64,000 bases of DNA from Petaurus breviceps papuanus. Lineage: Eukaryota; Chordata; Mammalia; Diprotodontia; Petauridae. The translations under genes were made by a program, and so were the position numbers. The stretch spans positions 73,787,817 to 73,851,816 of the forward strand of contig JAMXIF010000003.1 of the NCBI GenBank assembly GCA_028583685.1, given 5' to 3'. Below, in pieces: positions 11,926 to 23,170 of this stretch. Position 1 is the first letter of the stretch. Each line of letters opens with the position of its first letter. The notes under the pieces are model-generated. The model made no database searches, was not told the origin of the DNA, and worked only from the letters and a program-made list of their open reading frames with translations.

Positions 11926-11999
11926 GTTTTAGGTAGAAGTTAAGCTGGATGATATTTGAAATTCCTTCAAATCATTATCACCATGATTCTACTTTCCCA

Positions 12000-12612
12000 T
12001 TAAGATAACCACTTGGATTATCCAACAGCAATAGGGTCAGTCACCAGGAAAGGAGAGAGAGAGGTTTGTGAGTAAATATTGATCTTGTGTTGGTTTGTAG
12101 GAAGGCTTAAGGATGCTGTGGCTCCCAGTGCTATTATGGCTTCTTAATACATTTGGTACTATGATGGAATCAGCTTACTGCTTTTGGGATTTGGTTTTCT
12201 GGGTGTCTAAATAAATGCTTTAGTTTTATCCCTTATCTGGAAAGTTTGGTATATTTTGCAATCAAACGTCATGAGATGCTTATAGTCACAGTTTTGATGT
12301 GATGGTGGATGCTGTAAATATTGCAGTGGTGCTACAATTGTGTATAAATATATATAAATGTATATTTAATCACTTCTTTATAAAGCTCTTCCCAAGTATA
12401 TTTAACTTGTGTTAGTTATGCAACAATTGTTTTTAAATAAGTAAGTTTGTGATAAATGTTAAATAATAATAAAAATGAAAATAATTTGAAGTGGTTGAAT
12501 AATTTTGTGAATGAGGTCTTGGATAGGCAGATACATAAAAATGCCAAAAACATGTAAATTCATAATTGTCAAGTCATTGTTCAATATTCCTTTCTGGTGT
12601 CATTTTTACTCT
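12000..12612. other. unassigned stretch
   Basis: AT-rich unique-looking DNA with no repeat or coding signal that I can name. Confidence 0.4.
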
Positions 12613-12736
12613 ACTTAGCATAGGATAGTGATTCTCAAATTTTTGGTCTTCAGACCCATTTAAACACTTAGAAGTTATTGAGGATTGCAATGAGCTTTTG
12701 ATTTGGGGGATTATATCTATCGATGTGTATTATATT

Positions 12737-12753
12737 AGAAATTAGGATTATTG
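12737..12753. repeat. target-site duplication, left copy (right copy 15315-15331)
   Basis: agaaattaggattattg at 12737-12753 and agaaattaagattattg at 15315-15331 match at 16 of 17 bases. They bracket the HAL1-like element exactly at its A-tail and 5' end, as expected for target-primed insertion. Confidence 0.9.
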
Positions 12754-13564
12754 TTTTTAATTTTATGTTTATTTTTAGTTTACAACCTTCATTTCCACAA
12801 GATTTTGAGTTACAAATTTTCTCCACATCTTTCCTCTACCCACCACCCCAAAACAGCGATCCCACTGAATACCCCCTCCCCCAATCTGCTCTTTCCTATA
12901 TCCTCCCCCATCTTCCCTCCGACTTTCCAGTAGGGCAAGATGGAGCTCCCTATCCCAGTGCCTGTATATCTTATTTCCCAGTTGCTTATAAATAATAATA
13001 ATATTTTTTAATATTTGATTTTAAAACTTTGAATTCTAGATTCTTTCCCTGCTTCCTTCATCACCCACCTTGACTGGGAAGATAAGCAATTCAATATACA
13101 TTGTACATGTGTAGTTACACAAAACATTTCCATAGTGGATATATTATGAAAGACTGACTATATTGCCCTCCATCCTATCCTGCCCCCAGACTTGTTCTAT
13201 TTTCTACTGTGACCCTGTCCCTTTTCAAAAGTCTATGCTTCTAACTACCCTCCCCCTCAATATGCCCTCCCTTCTGTCATCCCCCCTCTTGTTCCCTTCC
13301 CCCCTTATTTCCCGTAGGTAAGATACCCAATTTAGTGTGTATGTTAATCCCTCCTTAAGCCAAATTCAATAAGAGTAAGGTTGACCTATTCCCTTTTGCC
13401 TTCCTGTTCTTTCCCTCCATTGTTAACAGTTTTCTTTTGCCTCTTTTGTATGAAGTAATTTACCCTATTCTGCCTCTCCCTATCTGTTATCATTATATTT
13501 GCTTTCCCACCTCTTAATTTTACTTTTAAATATCAACCCTTCCTATTCAATTGATCCTGAGCCC

Positions 13565-13680
13565 TCTGTCTATGTATACCTGTACACATGTATACACACA
13601 TTCACATATGTATTCATACACACATATACCCTCCTATACAGACATATATGTGTACATACACATACACATTTATATTCCCT
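13565..13680. repeat. CA/TA simple-sequence tract carried by the HAL1-like element
   Basis: Mixed TGTA/CACA/TATA sequence. The same tract sits at the same place in the related copies at 45925-46003 and 63590-63690, so it is part of the element and not a random microsatellite. Confidence 0.85.
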
Positions 13681-13886
13681 TCAACTATCCTCACACTGAG
13701 AAAAGTCTCATAAGTTACAATTATCATTTTTCCATGTAGGAATATAAATACTTCAACTTTGATAAATCCCTTATGATTTCTTTTCCCTGTTTACCTTCTC
13801 ATTCTTCTCTTGCTTCTTGTATCTGAATGTCAAATTTTCTATTCAACTCTGTTTTTTCATTATTAATGCTTGAAAGAACTCTATTC

Positions 13887-14729
13887 CATTGAATTACTGT
13901 ATTTTCCCCTTAAACATTATACTCAGTTTTGCTGGGTAGGTGATTCTTGGTTTTAATCCTAGCTCCTTTGACCTCCAGAATATCATATTCCAAGTCCTTT
14001 GATCCCTTAATGTAGAAGCTGCTAAATCTTGTGTTATCCTGATTGTGTTTCCACAATATTCAAATAGTTTCTTCTTGGTTGTTTGTTATATTTTCTCCTT
14101 GATCTGGGAATTCCAGAACCTGGCTATAATATTCCTAGGAGTTTTCTTTTTGGGATCTTTTTCAAAAGGTGATTGGTGAATTCTTTCAATTTCTATTTTG
14201 CCCTCTGGTTCTAAAATATCAGGGCAATTTTGCTTGCAAATTTCTTGAAGGATGATTTCTAGGTTATTTTTTTAAACATGGCTTTCAGATTGTCCAATAA
14301 TTTCTAAATTATCTCTCCTGGATCTACTTTCCAGGTCAGTGGTTTTTCCAATGAGATATTTCACATTACCTTCTATTTTTTCATTTGTTTAATAGTATCT
14401 TGATTTCTCATACAGTCAGTATCTTCCATTTGGTGCAGTCTAATTGTTAAGGAATTGTTCTCTTCAGTGAGCTTTTGAAATTCTTTTTCCATCTGGCAAA
14501 TTTGGCTTTTTAAGGCATTGTTCTCTTCCCATTTTTTCCTCCACTTCTCTTACTTGATTTTCAAAATCCTTCTTGAGCTCCTCCATGGCCTGTAACCAAT
14601 TCATATTTTTCGTGGACCATTTTGGTGCAGGAGTTCTGACTTCATTGTCTTCCTCCTGTTCCATGCTTTTATCCTTTTTGTCCCCCAAAACGAATCTAAG
14701 GTTTGATCGTTGTGCTTCCTTTTGCTCAT
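13887..14729 (-). pseudogene. L1-type ORF1p relic of the HAL1-like element
   Basis: The start is taken as the ATG at 14729-14727 (MSKRKHNDQ), matching the start context of the copy at 62411. A 113-codon open run (14805-14464) covers the amino end in a shifted frame: EVRTPAPKWSTKNMNWLQAM, then the coiled-coil part KDFENQVREVEEKMGRE. The RRM-like and C-terminal parts (NLEIIGQSESH near 14300; KKTPRNIIARFWNSQIKE-like near 14070) are recognisable but interrupted. It encoded an RNA-binding chaperone of the L1 family and is now inactive. Confidence 0.75.
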
Positions 14730-15739
14730 GTGGCCACTCAATTACTTGACTTTTTAACTTTTTGCTACAGTAGAACTCTGCTACCAGAGAGGAGAGCTTT
14801 GTCATAAATCGCTGGGGTTTACACAGCTGCTGGAGCTATTAATTGTGTACCCTCTCTGCAGCCCCCACAAGCTCTGGCCCACTGGCCACAAACCCTAGGT
14901 CCTCCATCCAAGACAGTGATCCAGATCCAAGCAGGTTAAAACAAGAGCAATTACTTTCTCAATGGTCACTTGGCCACCCTACAATCTGCAGGTCAGGACC
15001 TCTGAAGCAGCCACACAGTGGTGGCTAATCCACTCTCTTGAAGTCTTCTGCAGCTGCTGCTGGTCGGGGCCACACTGGGGCTAAAACCACAGGAACACAC
15101 ATGGCTGGGCTCATATGCCAGCATGCTGTGATGGACACTTCCTCTAGGCCTGCTGGGCTTCCTTCATTGGGAGATTTGTTTCTCTCTGTCACTTTGCGGG
15201 TTCTGTAGCTCTAAAATTTGTTTAGACCCATATTTTATAGGTATTTGAGGTGGTTGTGGGGGAAGCTCATGAAGTTTTCCTGCTTCTATGTCACCATCTT
15301 GGCTCCACCCTCCCAGAAATTAAGATTATTGATTTAAAATGTTTTATTAATTTATTTAAAAAGAATAGCAAACTTATTATAAATGAATTATTTTAAGAAA
15401 AACAAAATTTTCAAACCAAAAATAAATTGATAGCATTGTTTAACATATTTTATACATCTTTTTAATGTTCAACTTAATAAAAGACAAATGAATTCTCATA
15501 TCTGCTTTTACAGTTAATCTGTCATGATTTATTGTTTTTGTTGAAGTATAAAAGGAAAATCTAATCTCAGAGAGGTATTTAGTTGGAAAAAAAAGAGCAT
15601 TTAAAATAAATAAATAAATTAGCAAATGAAATTTAATATAATTACAAAAATAGTTTTTATCTTCCAAACTTCCCTAAAAGATTCTCAGGAACCTCCAGAG
15701 GTCTATGAACCATACTTTGAGAACTGCTGACTTAGTATA

Positions 15740-16040
15740 AACTGGAAAGATGTTATACATTTCTTTTCAAAAGCACTCAGTATGTAAATAACGTTCTCAA
15801 TTATTCTATTTCTCAGAATGATGAACTAAGGACTTAGAAATTCTTCCCCACTTTACCCCAGAATATATATTCATAATATATAAAATTTAAGAAACCCCAT
15901 AAAAATACTAAACTATCCAAACTGGTGTTTTGTGTGATAACCTTGAAGTTTGGAACAGATTAGAGAGAAACTCATAGGACTCTAAAAAATAATTTTTTGG
16001 CTTTACATAAATGTTCTTTCTTAGAATGTCTAAAGACTAT
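15740..16040. other. unassigned stretch
   Basis: AT-rich unique-looking DNA; I see no feature. Confidence 0.4.
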
Positions 16041-16044
16041 CATA

Positions 16045-16215
16045 GGAATCACATATCTAGAGCTGGACAGGACCTAAGAAGTCTTGAAGTCTGACTCATA
16101 TTAGAGTTGAGGCCTATGTGGATTGTGATTAATTATCACCCAGGTAATATGAGGATTTTAAACCATGACCTGGGTCTCTAAGTTCAACCTCCTCTCTTTG
16201 CACAGCATCATGTTG
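16045..16215 (-). repeat. MIR/THER SINE
   Basis: Antisense: 'ctagagctggacaggaccta' at the tail, then 'gaggattttaaaccatgacc' and 'cacagcatcatg' at the head. Diverged. Confidence 0.6.
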
Positions 16216-17570
16216 GAAAAAAAAAGACTACTTTTAGTCAGTGTGGATCAAGACTATCCACAAATCAGATAATGTAAATTGCTTTTCAAATCCTATAGTA
16301 GTATATAAAGGACTTGTTGTCAGTATTTTTATCATTGGCATTCATTTTACTTTCTGACCTTTTATTTTAATGTAGTTAGAGAGTGTCCTGGAACATCATT
16401 ATCATGCTATTATTCTTTTACTTAAAAGTGACATTATGCTGTTGATGAAGTATTTCCCATGTTTTGGGTGACAGACCACATTATTTTTCATTTTTTTCCT
16501 TAAATGTTAAGGATTAATAATGGACTTACATCCTAGAAGCATCCTTAGATTTGGGGCATGATGGGATTTGTCTAGTCAGCTAGGTGGATGTCAGCCAGTT
16601 CTGACCTGGCTCTAAAAAAAAAGGTCTTAACCCTATTTATTTATTTAATATAATTAAATTACAAATAATTATCCATGTACTTACAATTTTTAGAAGATAG
16701 AATATTTTGAAGCCAATGTATGCAAATAATTTCTTAGTTCCCCTTGCCATATTGTCTGAGAAGATAAATCTACCTGAAACTTTGTTTACATGTTTGTGAG
16801 GATGAAAAGGGATGTTCCTTCTGGGATCTGAATTTACATGCAGCATGTCACTGTGGATTAAGTTGCACTCCATCTAGGAGATTAGCTCTCTAATTACTCC
16901 AAAAGGTGTGGCTCAGGAAGTAGACACTATTTGTCTCCTGGATTAACTCTATCTCCATTGACTCATGGATGTCATAGGTGCTAAATAAAGAGAGAACCAG
17001 GCAGCAACTGAAGGATAGGCTGTATATCATTAGAACATTGAGGGTCCACGGAGTAACTAGCAGAAACTGGTCCTTCAACCTTTATGGGAAGGGATGCAGA
17101 GACAAGATACTAGGAAGAGGCAGGTGGTTGGAAATAAGGTAGTACATTCATTTTTGTGCTTCACTTACCTCATATTAGCCAGTGTCAATTAAATAGGGAA
17201 TATCCCAGTGACTTAGCACCTGTTAGTAGTTTGTACACACCCAATGCCTATGGTCAGGATGGAGGTATTGGCCATGTGTGGGAAGAGAGACCAAAGGCTA
17301 TTCCATGGTCATAGACTGTCTCTCTAATCATTTTCAGCCACCTTATTATGGCCTCCAAGATACTAGGCAAGAAAAAGGAGATGTCTCTGTGGAATACCTT
17401 ATCACTCTGATGGTAGAAGAGTATGTGCATATTTTACTCATATTTAATATATCCCAAAATCCAGAAAATTTCACCTTTAAATAGCAAGGAAATGTGACAA
17501 GACTATATCAGTCCTTTCAGTCATACCTGCACGTGTGGTCAATAACATCATAAAAGACATCATGGAATGG
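16216..17570. other. unassigned stretch without recognisable repeats
   Basis: Unique-looking non-coding DNA. Short frames at 16637-16873, 16890-17078 and 17278-17484 have no family resemblance or splice context that I can support. Confidence 0.45.
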
Positions 17571-17574
17571 GGCT

Positions 17575-17650
17575 AAGCTACTGGACTTATTTATTAATCA
17601 TCTGTTATGTATCAGCCATTGTTCTAAGAAGTGACAGAGATGTAAATAAA
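17575..17650 (+). repeat. fragment of the 'tattaagcacctactatgtgccaggcactg' repeat
   Basis: 'tttattaatcatctgttatgt..agccattgttctaag' matches a common mammalian ~120-bp repeat that recurs in this window at 20370, 21485, 28140, 28990, 40845, 41738 and 58310. I do not assign it to a named family. Confidence 0.55.
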
Positions 17651-17689
17651 TGACAACAACAAATGAAACAGTTTTTAATTGGACTCTCA

Positions 17690-17855
17690 GACAGTAGCTG
17701 CGTGATCTTAGGCAAATCACATATGACTTCTAAGCCTCGATTTCCTCATCTGTAAAATGGAGAAAATAATGTGGAACACTGCCCTCGTTATTTTGACCCT
17801 CAGATGAAATAGTGTATGTAAAGTACTACATAAAGGCTAGTTATTATTGTCACTA
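17690..17855 (+). repeat. MIR SINE
   Basis: 'agctgcgtgatcttaggcaaatcac' followed by 'ctcgatttcctcatctgtaaaatggag' and the 3' part 'aagtactacataaaggctagttattattg'. Good sense-strand MIR. Confidence 0.85.
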
Positions 17856-17859
17856 TAAA

Positions 17860-19260
17860 GTGATAAAAATGCACCGAGACAATAAAAACCTCCATAATAT
17901 GTTGAATATTCAGAACTACTTCATAAACTACAAAAAAAGAAAGGGTAGGACATTTAAAGAGGAAGTGCAAGTTTTACAGGTACACATCTTGGGGGGCCTT
18001 GCACTGCAGTGGTGGTCATTGCCTAGTGTAATGAGCATCACAGTTGGGAATCTCTCCCATTCTCTCTTGCCTGAAGGTCAACAGCCATCTGGTCTGGCTC
18101 ATGCTGGCTCTTCAATTGAGAGAGCGAGAGCAGCTTTTCTATCATGTCCAAGAACAAAGGCCATGGCTGAATCTTCGAAAATGTAGATGATCCTGCTGCC
18201 TTCATCCAAGGAGTCTGCATCTCAATTTTCTGCAAATACATTCTTATCACTGACCCCTGTGGTCAAGAGGCAGGAAAGGAGGGGGAAGAGAAAAGAGGGG
18301 AAAATGCATGATGCACCAGTTTCCCCATAGAGTGGTAAGGCAATTACGATCCAGAGAAGGTTGCGTTTGGGTAATGAATCCAAAGGACAAGCTTTCAGAA
18401 ATGGAGAATAAATTCTCACCAAGCTCTCTAGTCAATGGGCTGCCCTTTCTTTCTTTGCAAATCCTAGGAAAAATAAAAATGAGTTGCACACTTCACAACT
18501 GTGTTCTGTGAACCTTTTTTTTTTCTTCTGTTTTAATAAAGGCAGCCTGACGTACTAAGCCATAAGCTGACCAACAGATCAAAAATACATACTATGTGTC
18601 CTTTTATATTCCTTGCAGGCCACATGCTGATGAAGCAGCGTTCTATCTTTCCTCTTTTCCCAGACACTGTCTAACAAATATTACCTGGTGATAAAACTGT
18701 CCAATTTTCTTAGTACAAAAATTATGAATATTAAAAAATGCTGAGCCTATATAAGTTATCTCAGCTATGTTAAATATTCTAGATATATTACATAGCTTTA
18801 TGCAGTTTGAAAAATGCTTTAAATAAATAGCCAAATGCCAGCTAGCTTGTTCATTTCAATTCATATGAAAGATATTAAACATGTTATAATTAATTTCATG
18901 TGCTGTATTAAGACATCCCATTTATATGCTCAAAACTACAGGGGTCTCTTTAACAGCACTAAGTAATTCCATTTTGTCAGTAAAAGGGACATTGTTAATG
19001 GCAAAAGATTAGAAAATGCACCCTCTTTGATCTTTGCTTTTGAAAGACAGTGTTTCAGATGCTAAGAAAACATTCTTCTCTTAAATGGTTGATGCTTGCT
19101 AAAGAAAAAAAAATATTAAGTGAAAGTTTGTAAGACACCAAAAGAACACCCAATATTTTTTAGCTTCCTCCATTCCAATATCCCAAAAATATTTGCCTTG
19201 AGTTTCAAAGGGAGCAAGTCAATGGCCCCAGGACAATATGCCTTTGTCACTTATTTTGGT
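17860..19260. other. repeat-poor stretch, candidate conserved non-coding DNA
   Basis: I recognise no interspersed repeat. The part at 18540-19250 is complex AT-rich sequence with long unbroken unique text (for example catgttataattaatttcat at 18878) of the kind seen in conserved regulatory DNA. The frame at 17812-18186 (124 codons) starts inside the MIR and shows no domain. Conservation is inferred, not shown. Confidence 0.4.
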
Positions 19261-19264
19261 TGCT

Positions 19265-19490
19265 GCTTATATTCAGTGTATCATAGTGGAAAAAGAACTT
19301 GACCTTGAGGCCAGGAAGACTAGAGTAAAAGTCACATTTATGGGAAAGTCATTTAACTTCTCAGTGACCTAAGCAACTCTTGAAGACCATGAATTGTATA
19401 GAAGATGCTGACCTTCATTGGTAGGAGTCTCCTCACTTGATAATTCCCTAAATCAGTTAAACCACAGGTCCAGTTCCCATCCCTATCCTC
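19265..19490 (+). repeat. marsupial tRNA-type SINE (THER-like, long tail)
   Basis: Head 'catagtggaaaaagaacttgac', then 'gggaaagtcatttaacttctcagtgacctaagcaactctt' and the tail 'atgctgaccttcattggtaggag ... aaaccacaggtccag'. The same tail type appears in a second copy at 38640-38850. Confidence 0.65.
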
Positions 19491-20365
19491 TTATGGAATC
19501 CTGCCCTGTGCTACCTATGCCATGTAGATAGGGCATTTTGCAGCACTTGGCTTAGTTGATAACATTACAGATTAAGTACCTGCCAGATGCTTGAGTGGTT
19601 AATCAAATTGGGTTGTGTCTTTAAGGAGTGGAACTGAACATTTGTGAATAGAAAATGACTTGACTTGTTACTTCACATATGTCTTGTGGGCTTGTCATTG
19701 TTTGTAACTATTATTATAGTCTTAAGGTCACTACAGTTTGGTTCAGATTAATAACCAATTCCTTTATTGATTGCAGTTCATCCGAGCAGCCAAATGGCCT
19801 GGCTAGAGATTTGAAGCCCCCAAGCAAAATTCTCTGAAAGGGCACCCTTACCTTTTGTTAATGTCAAAACAAATAGAACCTTGTCCACTCCCCCTCCTCT
19901 CCCCACTGTAATGCAAAGACTACCTGGGCACAGCTACATCCATAGAAAAAGAAATCGAAAACAGCTACTGGCAAGGGCTGGCTCTCTTTCTCTAACTTCT
20001 TTGTTCTCTGTTGTCTTCGCTGTTTTTCCCATGTGGACAAGCTGCTCATAAGTATTTAATTCCTCCCTTTCAAGATCAGAAGGTTGAAATGATGCCTCCT
20101 CATTTATTGATTCATTTAACATTTTTTATCGAATTACTACTGCAGGTCCAGAATTTTGCAAGTGAGAATGGCACGTAAAAGTTGTGTTCTACAAATGGGA
20201 ATACATGGTAACTTTCTCCCAAACTTCCTTGGGGAGGCAATTGAATTCATATGTAGATAAAATGTTATGACTTTGTGAATACTATTTAAAGCTTTGTAGA
20301 ATTCTATCTACTCCTGTTCCCCTTAAATCTTGTAGCTACAAGGATGTAATGTGTTTCTTTATCAG
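19491..20365. other. repeat-poor stretch, candidate conserved non-coding DNA
   Basis: I see no interspersed repeat. Complex unique sequence includes 'tggttaatcaaattgggttg' (19596) and 'ttatcgaattactactgcag' (20126). Minus frames at 19864-20122 are short and without family. Regulatory function is only a guess from the lack of repeats. Confidence 0.4.
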
Positions 20366-20369
20366 ATCA

Positions 20370-20485
20370 ATCAACAAACATTTATTAAATACCTGCTATG
20401 TTCCAGGCAATGTATAATGTACCAGGTACTGAAGCTACACATACCGACATAGGAGAAGAATAAATATAAAACACCCCTTCTGTGA
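20370..20485 (+). repeat. 'tattaagcacctactatg' repeat
   Basis: 'caatcaacaaacatttattaaatacctgctatgttccagg' then 'taccaggtactgaagctacacata'. Another copy of the repeat noted at 17575. Confidence 0.65.
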
Positions 20486-20489
20486 ACCT

Positions 20490-21480
20490 TGAGTGTGAAT
20501 AATTTCTTAGAATGGTCTATATAAGAACAGCTTGAATACATTGATGCCAATTATGATTTTCATGTCACTATTCCTGCAAGTCAGGGGATAATTTCAGTAA
20601 TTATAGATTAACCATATTCTTCTGAAAATAATTTTTTGGAGATCTAGTTCTAATATTTGATGATGAGTATGGCATGAAGCTGTTGCTAATGGAAATTTTC
20701 CAGGGCTATAAGGGGCATTAGTAGTGATGCTTCATATTATTCTTGGAAAAAAGTATTTTGGCAACTGAAATACTAGCACAGAGTACAAAAATCCCCATCT
20801 ATAGAAGTATACATTTCTGATAATTACCAGAAAAATATAGTTTTTCAGAATGATTTTCTTAGATAAAAATTTTGCATCAAAGGAACTAACTTTATTGATG
20901 ATCAAAAATGGAAATTTAGGGGGAAAAGCTGCCTAAAAAATTTTATGTTAAAATTTCAAATATTGGAAAATATGTGATGTCCAAATTCAGTGTTTTGTTT
21001 TCTAAAGAGAGGGTTCATTGATATATATTAGCCATGTCTGGTGATACAAAATCAAGTGCAATATTTAGTAAAATGGTTCCTTTCAACAGTCTCAACCAGT
21101 TCCCTGGCACAAAACTCTGTATTTTTTAACATTAATGTCCTCTCAGAAATGGTATATGGTCGCAAGTCTTGAAATGCCACAGTCTTGAAAGTTGTGAGTG
21201 TCCCAAAAGGCAATGGAAAAAACATATGGTTGGTAAAAATAAATAGTACTGCTAATGATGAGCTCCACTCAAAGTGGCATAAGGAAGTCTATTGGAAAAG
21301 AAGGTGGGCCAATCAGGTAGCAAGAGATGAGTGGGTTGGTTAAGAAGAATTTCACTGGAATGAATAATGTAAAAAGACTTAAAAGAAGATTTTAGCATGT
21401 TTGAGTAAATCTATCATGAAAGTTTATGGCAGAACATGGATAAGAATCAAATATCTTGAGAAGGCAAGAATGGGTTCTGA
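20490..21480. other. repeat-poor stretch
   Basis: No recognisable repeat or coding signal. AT-rich unique-looking DNA. Confidence 0.4.
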
Positions 21481-21484
21481 CCTA

Positions 21485-21650
21485 CACCAATCAATCCATT
21501 CATCCTTCACTTGACCTATGAATGACTGAAACATGAAGTCTTTATCAAATACTTTCTATGTACCATAAGCACTTGGTATACAGTGCATAAGTAGACATGA
21601 TTTCTGTCTTCAAAAACCTTACATCCTAATGGGGAAAAAACATACATAAG
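21485..21650 (+). repeat. 'tattaagcacctactatg' repeat
   Basis: Diverged copy: 'tttatcaaatactttctatg', 'taagcacttggtatacagtg' and the distal part 'caaaaaccttacatcctaatgg'. Confidence 0.6.
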
Positions 21651-21730
21651 AGCTTACAGGATAAAAAGAGAGATGGTGCAAGGTCCTAATAAAGTAACCA
21701 TGTCAAGTGAGATCTTGGTCCATTTATAGT

Positions 21731-21905
21731 TATTTCTAATTAGTTCAAATAATGAATCCTCTGATATCAAGATATTATTTAAACACAATTCTTATTTCCT
21801 TCAGATTGGAATCAATGACCATATTATAAATCATACCTTAAATAGTGCAAATTTGAATACATGCAAAAATTTCAGGGAATTCATTATTTGCACTAATTAG
21901 GACCC
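21731..21905. mobile_element. small inverted-repeat DNA element (MITE), copy 1
   Basis: Its ends form an inverted repeat: left 'tctaattagttcaaataat' (21736) against right 'attatttgcactaattagg' (21883-21901). A second copy lies at 46192-46370 with the same ends and a shared inner segment (ttaaatagtgcaaatttgaa here; ttaaatagtgaaaattttaa there). I cannot name the family. Length and structure fit a non-autonomous DNA transposon. Confidence 0.7.
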
Positions 21906-22635
21906 AGATTAACCATTAAAGTATTGCTATCATCAGAGGAACTTCGGAGAACTTGAGATATCCCCCTCCCCCCCAGCCACAACCCCCTACTAATTTGAAA
22001 AAGGGATTGAAATATCACCATCAAAGATTGTGAATGAACAAAAATTCTTACATTTAATAGTAAAATGAGATAATGTTAGAAACAGCATGTGTTGAATATT
22101 TTAGGAGATGCCAAGTGATTCTTGGGAGTAAATAACACCAAAGGGACTTGGGAATATTTTTATGACCTAAGATAGGTACATAAAGATGAAGAGAATATAG
22201 ATAATAAAAAATGCACTTAAAATGTTAGCAAAACAAGATGGCTACAGTTTCATAGGTATTGGATGGAATTAGTGAATGAAATATAAAGATAGAAGGGAAT
22301 ACCTTGTTCAAAAGAAACAGATATGAAATAGTCATGAGAGAGTAATACTATTCAGGGAGCAACTCGCCTTTCCCTGATTATTTGGAGGGAGAAAGAAGTA
22401 AGGCTTAAGGAAATGGATTCTGGAATAGGTAGTTTTATATGTACAACTTTGCTATAGAGACTCTATTTGCTAGATGTGAAGAACTAATTAAACATCTAAC
22501 CCATGCAGGAACAAGTTTTTTTTTTTTTTCTCTGATGACAAGAGATCGTCAGAGTCAGTGATGAACACAGAAATATGCAAGGCAAATATAACCTGGTTCC
22601 CAGCAAATGTACAACCAACATAATAATATTTATCC
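21906..22635. other. unassigned stretch
   Basis: Possibly includes an upstream, unrecognised part of the L3 that follows. A T-run lies at 22517-22530. No coding signal. Confidence 0.35.
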
Positions 22636-22639
22636 TAGG

Positions 22640-22965
22640 AAAGAGAAATACAATAGCTTTCTTCAGATATTTGAAGGATTGTCTTTTGGTAGAGGCAGTA
22701 GGTGTATTCTATCGTCTTCTTAGGGAAAAACTAAAACGAGGATCACTGGTTAGAACTAGTGGGGACACAGATTTAGATTCACCATGGATGCCCTTTCTAT
22801 TGATTACAAATTCTCAGAAATAGACTAGAGGCCTCACCAAAATGTGAGTGGAGAATACCCAGACCAAGCTTTTATATTGTCAGTGATGTGTTTGACAGAA
22901 TGTTGAACCAGATCTGATCTAAGGTCCATCCCAACTGTAAATTCTGTCATTGTGTCAACTGTCAC
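22640..22965 (+). mobile_element. L3/CR1 LINE 3' end
   Basis: It runs from 'ttcttcagatatttgaaggattgtc' to the L3 tail 'gatctgatctaaggtccatcccaactg' at 22912. The frame at 22575-22823 crosses it but is not a real CR1 frame. Confidence 0.7.
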
Positions 22966-22984
22966 TTGAATATAGGAAGGGTCC

Positions 22985-23170
22985 AGCTAGAAAGGATGAT
23001 AGAGATCATTTAGTATGACTTTCATTTTGGTGATGTGGACCCCGAAGCTTAGACAGATGAAATGACAACTCAAAATCAACATGGATAATAAGAAGTAAAG
23101 CTGAGATTTGAACCCAGACCCTCTGACACCAAATCTAATTTTTCTTTTATGCTACCACATTACTCCATTT
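22985..23170 (-). repeat. MIR SINE
   Basis: Antisense: 'cccgaagcttagacagatgaaatgac', 'gagatttgaacccagaccctctgac', 'tgctaccacattactcc'. Confidence 0.75.

Larger units (their letters stand above)
10110..11995 (+). mobile_element. L3/CR1 LINE, RT to 3' end, split by an L1
   Basis: The first piece (10110-10261) has the CR1 RT box 'gcatttgacaaagtacct' (FDKVP). The second (about 10920-11995) resumes at 'gaaattccacaaagatctg' (EIPQRSV, the GVPQGSV box) and runs to the L3 tail 'aagctggatgatatttgaaattccttcaaatc' at 11941. Between lie a 5'-truncated L1 3' end (10262-10835) and, in the L3 3' part, an AT-rich simple repeat. Heavily mutated. Confidence 0.75.
12754..15314 (-). mobile_element. full-length HAL1-like retrotransposon (ORF1 only)
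   Basis: On minus it starts at 15314 with 'gggagggtggagccaagatg', has a 5' UTR of about 585 bp and an ORF1 (14729 to about 13887). A roughly 1.1-kb 3' region with a CA/TA-rich tract (13565-13680) and a purine-rich block ends in an A-rich tail at 12754-12775. No ORF2 sequence is present, which is the half-L1 layout. It is bracketed by 17-bp target duplications with one mismatch. The 3' region holds two successive L1-type 3' ends (near 13020-13045 and 12775-12825). Confidence 0.85.
12621..15729 (+). mobile_element. hAT-like mammal-wide DNA transposon fossil, split by a HAL1-like element
   Basis: The outer pieces are 12621-12753 and 15315-15729. The ends are inverted: left 'tagtgattctcaaa' (12626) and right 'tttgagaactgctg' (15716-15729), like the cagtggttctcaaa termini of hAT-type elements. 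Possible 8-bp target copies are acttagca (12613-12620) and acttagta (15730-15737), with five extra bases on the left. The inner sequence matches a mammal-wide non-autonomous repeat I know by sight (atatctatcgatgtgtattat; gaattctcatatctgctttt) but cannot name with certainty. Confidence 0.65.

Noticed and set aside
14843-15028. Plus frame rich in Pro/Ser
   Set aside because: It is the antisense of the HAL1-like 5' UTR.
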